Shown here: piece after piece, positions 57,271 through 64,000 of the stretch
How the letters are laid out: every line of letters begins with the position of its first letter
Numbering within the stretch: position 1 is the stretch's first letter
Assembly: GCA_016188245.1 (NCBI GenBank)
Contig: JACPIE010000040.1
Coordinates: forward strand, 1-64,000
Length of the DNA: 64,000 bases
Direction: 5' to 3'
DNA from: Candidatus Woesearchaeota archaeon
GTDB taxonomy: Archaea > Nanobdellota > Nanobdellia > Woesearchaeales > GW2011-AR4
Program-made: the position numbers and the translations under genes
Notes under the pieces: generated by a model
Database searches by the model: none
Seen by the model: only the letters and a program-made list of their open reading frames with translations
Told to the model about the DNA's origin: nothing

Positions 57271-58212
57271 ATGAAAAGAAAAGTAATCCAGATTGCCAAT
57301 TCCACACAGCTGATTTCACTGCCAAGGAGATGGGCGCAGAAGTATGGGGTTAAGAAGGGTGACGAGATTGAGGTTGAAGAAGATGGAAATAAAATTGTTA
57401 TAAGCACTGAAAGAACGCAGGATGCCGGAAATATAGAAGTGGACATCACTGGATTGGACAGAGACTCTTTCATGTTTTTAATAAGAACCCTGTATATAAG
57501 AGGCTACGACGAAATCAAATTAAATTTTACCAATCAAATTGCAGATCATCATAGATTAGGCAAAAAGATAAAAGTGATATCGGAAATACATACAGAAGTC
57601 AATAGATTAACCGGCATAGAAGTCATTCAGCAAAAAGAGAATTTTTGCGTATTGAAAGTCCTGTCAGAAAGTTCTGTCAAGGATTTTGATTTGATATTAA
57701 GGAGGATATTCCTTCTTTTAACTGATGCGAGTGCTGATTTAGCCAGGGGAGCTACAAAAAGCGACAGGTATCTTGTTGAAAGCCTTGAGGAAAAGCATAA
57801 CACAATAACAAAATTTATGGCCAATGCTTTAAGATTATTAAACAAAGGTGGCTATCCAGATTACAAAAAAATTGCATTGCTCTACCACATAATAGAATCG
57901 CTGGACAACATAAACGACATACTAAAGGAAAGCGCCCGGGATATTGTAAATTCAAAAATTGTAATTTCAAAATCTTGCGATAATTTTTTGCAGCTTATTA
58001 ACACCTCAATTCATGATTATTATGACCTTTTCTATAAATTTGACTTCAAATTAGTGGAAAAATTAAGCTCTGATAGGTACAAAATTCTGAATAATGTAAA
58101 AATGCTTTCTAAAAAGTTAAACAAGGACGAAATGAGGGTATTGCTGAACCAGGCAAGAGTAGTTGACGCCATCTACACTTTAAAAGTGACAAGAATGGCT
58201 ATGGAGTATTAA
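57271..58212 (+). CDS. AbrB-PhoU fusion, phosphate-uptake-regulator-like
   Basis: N-terminal MKRKVIQIANSTQLISLPRRWAQKYGVKKGDEIEVEEDG; helical PhoU-like C-terminal half. Confidence 0.85.
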   Translation: MKRKVIQIANSTQLISLPRRWAQKYGVKKGDEIEVEEDGNKIVISTERTQDAGNIEVDITGLDRDSFMFLIRTLYIRGYDEIKLNFTNQIADHHRLGKKIKVISEIHTEVNRLTGIEVIQQKENFCVLKVLSESSVKDFDLILRRIFLLLTDASADLARGATKSDRYLVESLEEKHNTITKFMANALRLLNKGGYPDYKKIALLYHIIESLDNINDILKESARDIVNSKIVISKSCDNFLQLINTSIHDYYDLFYKFDFKLVEKLSSDRYKILNNVKMLSKKLNKDEMRVLLNQARVVDAIYTLKVTRMAMEY

Positions 58213-58219
58213 ATAAAAT

Positions 58220-59302
58220 TTAGGCTGCCCGTTTTTGAGCCACATACACGCGAGACCAGCCATAATGCAATCTTTGTCCAATTGTGGCATTTTGCTCCAA
58301 ATCTTTCCATGTATTGACTTTTAAAAATGGTGGAATTTGTCTACGCGGATTCTGTAAGGAATTATCAAAAAGTTCCAAATCATCATCTCTGATATCTCCA
58401 ATCTTAATTGGCCTTGATGGCGCAACAAGGACTCCATCCTCTTTCACAAAATGTAAACCCGCCTCCCCCATTGCATTTTTTATGTCATGCTCGTATCTAA
58501 CGTGTTCGACTGGGATTTCAATAAGAGCGGGATACCTTTCTTTAGTGACTTTTTCTTTATCTTTGAACCCCTTGTAAAATGGGCTATGCTCATTTGGCAT
58601 AGATAGAATGACATATCCTCCTTGTCTGGTAACTCTTGCCCTTTCCTGCAATAAACCAATTAGGTTTTGTTCATGTTCGTCTACGCCAGAAGTTAGGACT
58701 ACATCAAACATACCTGGTCTAAAAGGCATTTCGTGATAGTCGCCTTGCAATAGATTAACCCTATCCCTTGTACCATAATGATCTCCAAGGTAGCTTGTAA
58801 AATCCAATGCACCTATAGAGGCATCTAATCCAGTAGGAATTGCTCCTCTTTTAGCCAATTTGTGTAGGGTCAAGCCGCTGCCGCTCCCTGCCTCTAAAAT
58901 TTTTTTATCAACAATTCCTTCACCGTTAAATAAACCCGCTATTAATTGAACAGTTAAGTCATAATGCAAAGATCTGCCAGGCAAATGCATTTCGTAGGTA
59001 CCACCTGAGGAACCTATTCTCATTCTAGTGACGGCTTTTTCCAGTAACCAGTAAATAGTCCAACCAGTGTTTACATCGTAATCTTGAATATTAAAAGGCT
59101 GACCTTCTTTAAATTCCCTTGGAACATTTATTCCAAAGTTTCTTAATGATTCGTCAGCTATTCCCCTTGCCTCAAGAGTAGTTGTAATAGGTCTGCCCCC
59201 TTCTTCATCAAAAATTTCAGAAGTTTTTCTATCTAATAAGAAAAAAGTGTTTATTCTATCAACTAAACTTCTTTGGTCTATTGGTCTTCGTATAGCATTC
59301 AT
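58220..59302 (-). CDS. class I SAM-dependent methyltransferase
   Basis: VDKKILEAGSGSGLTLHKLAKRG...LDASIGALDF...FDVVLTSGVDEH. Confidence 0.8.
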   Translation of the reverse strand: MNAIRRPIDQRSLVDRINTFFLLDRKTSEIFDEEGGRPITTTLEARGIADESLRNFGINVPREFKEGQPFNIQDYDVNTGWTIYWLLEKAVTRMRIGSSGGTYEMHLPGRSLHYDLTVQLIAGLFNGEGIVDKKILEAGSGSGLTLHKLAKRGAIPTGLDASIGALDFTSYLGDHYGTRDRVNLLQGDYHEMPFRPGMFDVVLTSGVDEHEQNLIGLLQERARVTRQGGYVILSMPNEHSPFYKGFKDKEKVTKERYPALIEIPVEHVRYEHDIKNAMGEAGLHFVKEDGVLVAPSRPIKIGDIRDDDLELFDNSLQNPRRQIPPFLKVNTWKDLEQNATIGQRLHYGWSRVYVAQKRAA

Positions 59303-59501
59303 ATTTAACCTTATAACTTAAGTCCTATAAGGACTGGTAGTAAAGCCATAAGCCTCTAAAAACTTCAGTATTAAAGTAAGCCTTCACCGTATTTAAATCT
59401 ATCGTTGTTATATAAAATATATAAAAAGCGTCTGCATATATATTTGTGCATAGCCGCTTTTAAAAGAAAAACAAGAAAAATAACCACTCTGCATCACTAA
59501 C

Positions 59502-59783
59502 TTACTTGTACCTTAGGTCATCTGTCAGGTCTTCAACATATAATATATCAAATTCATCCTCATCCAACCTGCCATCTGTATGGATATATCTACTCAAGTT
59601 CATCTGCCTCATTTTTTCACCCCATAGAAGACGCAGCTTATATTTTTTAGAAATAACTGCATCCCCCAAATTAAAATAGTTGCATAAGAGATGTTTATAT
59701 ATATCTTCTGTGCATATTATATATGGAATATGCTCATGCCATTGTTTATATGAAACATGATTATTTGCTGTCGGAAATCGCAA
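59502..59783 (-). CDS. hypothetical protein
   Basis: 93 aa ORF ending LDEDEFDILYVEDLTDDLRYK. Confidence 0.45.
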   Translation of the reverse strand: MRFPTANNHVSYKQWHEHIPYIICTEDIYKHLLCNYFNLGDAVISKKYKLRLLWGEKMRQMNLSRYIHTDGRLDEDEFDILYVEDLTDDLRYK

Positions 59784-59884
59784 TTTTTATGATTATTTTT
59801 TCGATTTCCTGAGCGAGTCTCTTCGCGAGCGAAGCAAAGCTTCGCAAGTCATGCGAGCTTTCGCATGTCACACGAACTCGCTCA
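59773..59884. repeat. three-way-junction palindromic element
   Basis: GGAAATCG/CGATTTCC (59773-59780/59802-59809); outer TGAGCGAGT/ACTCGCTCA (59810-59818/59876-59884) enclosing GCGAAGC-AAA-GCTTCGC and CATGCGA-GCTT-TCGCATG. Confidence 0.88.
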
Positions 59885-59991
59885 CTCACTGTGATCAAGC
59901 GTAGTGTTTTTGACATTTCACTATTTTAAAGTGCAACGCCAAGTCGTTATTAACAACAAATTTATAAATTTGCCATTTAATCATTGGGATT

Positions 59992-61302
59992 ATGGAAATT
60001 TTGTTGATTGGCAATGGCGCAAGAGAGCACGCAATAGCCGAAGCTTTCAAAAAGAACAGCCGAGCGGCGCTGCACTCTTATTTAAAATCAAAAAATCTCG
60101 GGATTACCTCGCTTTCCGGAAGCTTTGAAATCGGAAGCTATAATGATTTTGAACTAATAAAACTCTTTGCTCAAAAATCAAAGCCGGACTTTGCCTTCAT
60201 AGGCCCTGAAGAGCCGCTGAAAAACGGCATTGTTGATTTGCTGGGGGGCATGGGAGTTTCTTCGATAGGCCCTTCAAAAAGCCTTGCCAGGCTTGAAACA
60301 AGCAAGTCGTTTACAAGAATATTGCTGAAAAAATACAAAATTGAAGGCAACCCAAAATTCCGGATTTTTAATGATGAGGACATTGGCGATGCGAAGGGGT
60401 TTATCAAAGAGCTTGGGCAGTGCGTCATAAAGCCGGATGGGCTGACAGGCGGAAAAGGAGTCAAGGTCCAGGGCGACCATTTCAAAACAGGGAAAGATGC
60501 GCTTGAGTACTGCAATGAAGTCCTGCAAGCACACCCTGCGGTGATTATCGAGGAAAAGCTTGACGGGGAGGAGTTCTCGCTGCAGTGCTTAAGCGACGGG
60601 AAAACTGTGATTGCGATGCCTCCTGTCCAGGACCATAAAAGGGCTTTTGCTGATGATAAGGGAAGCAACACAGGCGGGATGGGATCTTATTCCTGCGAAA
60701 ACCATTTGCTTCCGTTTTTAACAAAAAAAGATGTTGAAGAAGGGCTGGAAATCACCCAAAAAGTTGCAGATGCCGTTCACAAAGAAACTGGCGAATTCTA
60801 CAAAGGAGTTATGTACGCCGGACTGATTAAAACTAAAGAAGGCATAAATGTTGTGGAGTACAATGCAAGGTTTGGCGATCCTGAAGCTATGAACGTGCTG
60901 CCGCTGATGGAAGCTGATTTTGTGGAAGTATGCAGCGCAATAATCAACCAAAATCTGAATAAAATAAAAATAAAATTCCAAAAAAAGGCAACTGTCTGCA
61001 AATACCTTGTTCCTGACGGATACCCGGATAATCCGGCTAAAAATGAGAAAATCACAGTTGGAAAGATTCCCGGCAGTGCAAAGCTCTACTATTCATCCGT
61101 GGAGCAAAAAGAGGATGGTTTGTATACAACAAATTCAAGGGCAATTGCATGCCTTGGCATTTCAGATAATTTGGAAAAAGCGGAAAAAATTGCAGAGGAA
61201 GCTGCAAAATCTGTCAAAGGAAGATTGTTTCACAGGGAAGACATAGGAACTAAAAAATTGATTGAGAAAAGGATAAGGCATATGAAAGATGTCTTGAACT
61301 AA
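59992..61302 (+). CDS. purD: phosphoribosylamine-glycine ligase
   Basis: LLIGNGAREHAIAEAF, GGKGVKVQGDHF, SNTGGMGSYS, EYNARFGDPEAMNVLPL. Confidence 0.96.
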   Translation: MEILLIGNGAREHAIAEAFKKNSRAALHSYLKSKNLGITSLSGSFEIGSYNDFELIKLFAQKSKPDFAFIGPEEPLKNGIVDLLGGMGVSSIGPSKSLARLETSKSFTRILLKKYKIEGNPKFRIFNDEDIGDAKGFIKELGQCVIKPDGLTGGKGVKVQGDHFKTGKDALEYCNEVLQAHPAVIIEEKLDGEEFSLQCLSDGKTVIAMPPVQDHKRAFADDKGSNTGGMGSYSCENHLLPFLTKKDVEEGLEITQKVADAVHKETGEFYKGVMYAGLIKTKEGINVVEYNARFGDPEAMNVLPLMEADFVEVCSAIINQNLNKIKIKFQKKATVCKYLVPDGYPDNPAKNEKITVGKIPGSAKLYYSSVEQKEDGLYTTNSRAIACLGISDNLEKAEKIAEEAAKSVKGRLFHREDIGTKKLIEKRIRHMKDVLN

Positions 61303-61342
61303 AATCAAAACCTTTAAATATTTTAAAATAACTTTTTAAGCC

Positions 61343-62056
61343 ATGGCAAAAAAAAGAGGAAAATCCAAAGATAAGTCCATTTCTAGGAAAATCATCAAAA
61401 AATCAAAAGCTGCAAAAAGTAAACTGAAAACTGCAGTAAAAGCTGCTGAAGCCCCAAAGCCGATGAAGGATGCCCTGCACGAGCTTGAAATTCTTGCGGA
61501 AGAAAAGAAAGTCGAGGATAAGGTTAGCGGCATAGAAAAGAAAGAGGACTTAATCAGGCAGAAAGAGCTGTCAATTTTGACAGAAGAGAAAAAAATTGAA
61601 AAAGAAGCTGAAAATGTTGAGAAGCTTGAAAAAGAGATCAAAAAAGAAGTCACACCCAAGCCGCTGAAGGCAGTGGGCATCAAGGACTTAAGCAAGGGGA
61701 TTGTAGGGGCTTTTATCGGGGTTGTTGCGCATTTTGCATTCATATATGGCAAGCAGATAGCGAGCAATATAACAATGACCCGGGCGACTATTTTGCTTGC
61801 ATTTTCCTATGTGATGATAATAATCCTCATGTATGAGACTGGCTACAGAGAGATAAAGGAAAAAAGGCTGTTTGGTATTCTGCCCAAAAGGGCGACAGCT
61901 ATTTTTTTCACATCACTCTTTATGATTCCGGTTATTTTCTTTCTTTTTAACCAGCTGAATCTTTCGAATATAACGGAACTTTACAAGCAGATTGCCGTAA
62001 CCTCAGTTCTTGCGTCTGTAGGGGCAGGCACTGCAGACCTAATCGGCAAGGATTAG
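61343..62056 (+). CDS. membrane protein with coiled-coil N-terminus
   Basis: Lys/Glu-rich N-terminal half, about four TM segments. Confidence 0.6.
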   Translation: MAKKRGKSKDKSISRKIIKKSKAAKSKLKTAVKAAEAPKPMKDALHELEILAEEKKVEDKVSGIEKKEDLIRQKELSILTEEKKIEKEAENVEKLEKEIKKEVTPKPLKAVGIKDLSKGIVGAFIGVVAHFAFIYGKQIASNITMTRATILLAFSYVMIIILMYETGYREIKEKRLFGILPKRATAIFFTSLFMIPVIFFLFNQLNLSNITELYKQIAVTSVLASVGAGTADLIGKD

Positions 62057-62089
62057 AAAGATTTTTATTGATTGCTGGAAGTTTTGGCT

Positions 62090-62644
62090 ATGATGAAAAT
62101 TCCGCTTAAGGAATCCATGCTTGAAAAAAGAGGTTCTTTGGATAAAAATCAGATTTTGGAGAAAAGCGAACAAATAAAAAAAAGATTGTTGGGCCTTGAG
62201 CAATATAAAAATTCCAAAACAATAATGTTCTTTGTTTCATTCAGCAGCGAAGTTTATACTCATTCAATGATAGGGGATGCGCTGAAAAATAAAACAGTTG
62301 TTGTCCCAAAAGTCATGCATCACGGGATTGAGCCTTCTGTCATCATTGACTTTGACAGCCTGATTCAGGGAAAATTCGGAATTTTGGAGCCGATTGAAGC
62401 AATGAGTATTGCTTACAAAAATATAGGCTTGGTTTTGGTGCCCGGCATTGTTTTTGACAAAACAGGGCACAGGATTGGGTACGGGTTCGGGTATTACGAC
62501 AGATTCCTTGCAAAAGTGCCAAAAGCGATTAAAATTGGATTGGCGTTTGACTTCCAGCTTGTTGACAAAATCGCAAGAGAAACGCATGATGTGCCTGTTG
62601 ATTTTATTGTGACTGAAGAAAGGGTTGTGGAGTGCAATAAATGA
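62090..62644 (+). CDS. 5-formyltetrahydrofolate cyclo-ligase family protein
   Basis: TIMFFVSFSSEVYTHSMI...LVLVPGIVFDKTGHRIGYGFGYYDRFL. Confidence 0.93.
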   Translation: MMKIPLKESMLEKRGSLDKNQILEKSEQIKKRLLGLEQYKNSKTIMFFVSFSSEVYTHSMIGDALKNKTVVVPKVMHHGIEPSVIIDFDSLIQGKFGILEPIEAMSIAYKNIGLVLVPGIVFDKTGHRIGYGFGYYDRFLAKVPKAIKIGLAFDFQLVDKIARETHDVPVDFIVTEERVVECNK

Positions 62645-63360
62645 AAAAGGAGATGCTTTACAAGGATCTTGCAAGGTATTATGACTTGGTTTATCACTGG
62701 AAGGACTACGGGAAAGAATCAGCAAGAATAAAAAAATTGATTGAAAAATATAAAGAATCCGACGGAAATAAACTTCTTGATATTGCTTGCGGGACGGGGC
62801 AACATTTGAGATATTTTAAAAAATATTTTCATTGTACCGGCATTGACATAAACAAAGAAATGTTAAAGATTGCAAGAAAAAAAGTAAAAAAAGTCATTTT
62901 TAAAAAAGCCGATATGAAAAACTTTTATTTAAAGAAAAAATTTGATTGTATCACATGCCTGTTCAGTGCAGTTGGATATTTGCAAACATACGATAATCTC
63001 AAGAAAGCACTGATGAATTTTTCCAAACATCTTAAATCAGGAGGGGTATTGGTACTTGAGCCAGCATTTACAAGAAAAAATTTCAAGCCAGGCATGGCTC
63101 ATTTAAAGACTTATGAAGGCAAGACAATCAAAATAGCAAGAATAAATGATTCAAAGCTGGTTAAAAATTGTTCAGCATTCGACTTCCATTACCTAATCTC
63201 AGACAAGAACAAGATTAGATATTTGAAAGAAACCCATATTCTTGGTCTTTTTGAAGTAGACAAAACACTAAAATTAATGGAAGAGTCGGGATTCAAGCCA
63301 AAGTACATAAAAAACGGATTAACTGATGACAGGGGAGTTTATTTTTGTGTCAAAAAATAA
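62641..63360 (+). CDS. class I SAM-dependent methyltransferase
   Basis: YYDLVYHWKDY, LLDIACGTGQHLRYF, CTGIDINKEMLKIA, CITCLFSAVGYL. Confidence 0.9.
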   Translation: MKKEMLYKDLARYYDLVYHWKDYGKESARIKKLIEKYKESDGNKLLDIACGTGQHLRYFKKYFHCTGIDINKEMLKIARKKVKKVIFKKADMKNFYLKKKFDCITCLFSAVGYLQTYDNLKKALMNFSKHLKSGGVLVLEPAFTRKNFKPGMAHLKTYEGKTIKIARINDSKLVKNCSAFDFHYLISDKNKIRYLKETHILGLFEVDKTLKLMEESGFKPKYIKNGLTDDRGVYFCVKK

Positions 63361-63364
63361 AAAA

Positions 63365-63521
63365 TGCGCCAGCCGAGACTTGCGATGCCTTAGCTTTTTG
63401 CTAACTGCAATTCGAACTCGGGTGAGAGCCTTTCTGCACTGCGGGATTTATGCCCGCCAAAGCGTCAACCGATTTTGCGGTTGTTGGCAAGGCCCTATCA
63501 TAGCCACTAGATCACTGGCGC
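63365..63521 (-). tRNA. tRNA-Gly(GCC) with 53-nt 37/38 intron and 32-nt T-loop insertion
   Basis: GCGCCAG/CTGGCGC; ATC/GAT; GGGCC-TTGCCA[intron 63432-63484]A-GGCTC; CCGAG-TTCGAAT[insertion 63378-63409]-CTCGG. Confidence 0.9.
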
Positions 63522-63523
63522 AA

Positions 63524-63672
63524 TGGGCCCGACCAGATTCGAACTGGTGACCTTCACCTGTCTGAAAAAGTTAAGCTGTTGCCTAACTTGCAGCTTGTAA
63601 GGGTGACGTCATTTGCGTCCAAGCAAACTCAGCAAGCGGAGTTTTGCGTGGTGACCGCTAGACTACAGGCCC
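63524..63672 (-). tRNA. tRNA-Val(UAC) with D-loop insertion and 36-nt 37/38 intron
   Basis: GGGCCTG/CGGGCCC; GTC/GAC; TCACC-CTTACA[intron 63560-63595]A-GGTGA; ACCAG-TTCGAAT-CTGGT; D-loop insertion about 63614-63653. Confidence 0.9.
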
Positions 63673-63741
63673 AATGAATATTTCGTAGAAATAGATTATA
63701 TAAAAAGGTTTTCTATTAACTTTTTAAACCTCTTTCAAAGA

Positions 63742-63984
63742 TTAAGTCCAATACGGGCCCGTTAATGCTGCCAATTCCGGAGTCCAGATGTCTGATGAAG
63801 CTGTTCCTCTGTTGTCTACCCCATACTTTTTTATTTCAAGGCCACTTGCATCCGGAATCCATGCATAAACCTTTGAATCTGGAGCGCTTAGGTCAGTGCC
63901 ATCGCTGCGTGTTAAGCGGCTTATTCCGTCTTTATCAAAGTTAAGATTCGCGGCTAAAACTACACGCTGGCTTGTTTCTTCCAC
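63742..63984 (-). CDS. hypothetical protein (may continue past window)
   Basis: 80 aa ORF near window edge. Confidence 0.4.
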   Translation of the reverse strand: MEETSQRVVLAANLNFDKDGISRLTRSDGTDLSAPDSKVYAWIPDASGLEIKKYGVDNRGTASSDIWTPELAALTGPYWT

Positions 63985-64000
63985 TCTATGAACGGCTCTC

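Overview
The window is archaeal: class I LysRS, SmAP, L37e, S8e, SepF, PurP, NikR, TATA-type promoters and intron-bearing tRNAs. A DPANN/Woesearchaeota-like lineage is my inference, not tested. It is mostly dense housekeeping and biosynthetic genes: Hsp20/GrpE/DnaK/DnaJ; purine synthesis (purA, two purP paralogs, guaA, purF, purD, apt); a DAP-type lysine operon (dapB-dapA-lysA-dapL-lysC-asd) followed by class I LysRS; an MTA-salvage neighbourhood (mtnA, LsrF-like aldolase, MDR dehydrogenase, mtnP); a nickel-pincer cofactor set (larB/C/E, Ni transporter, divergent nikR) with no larA; and RimK with a retropepsin-like partner. Lone hypothetical genes and small TA-like pairs are scattered between these. 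Two signals stand out. (1) All five tRNAs I can fold are interrupted. Four have a 37/38 intron plus a second insertion in the D-arm or T-loop, and the fifth has a T-loop insertion only. (2) Adjacent perfect or near-perfect hairpins, often a pair enclosed by an outer stem, recur between genes and once in frame inside a CDS. Several copies share recognisable sequence cores. No rRNA or CRISPR array was seen.
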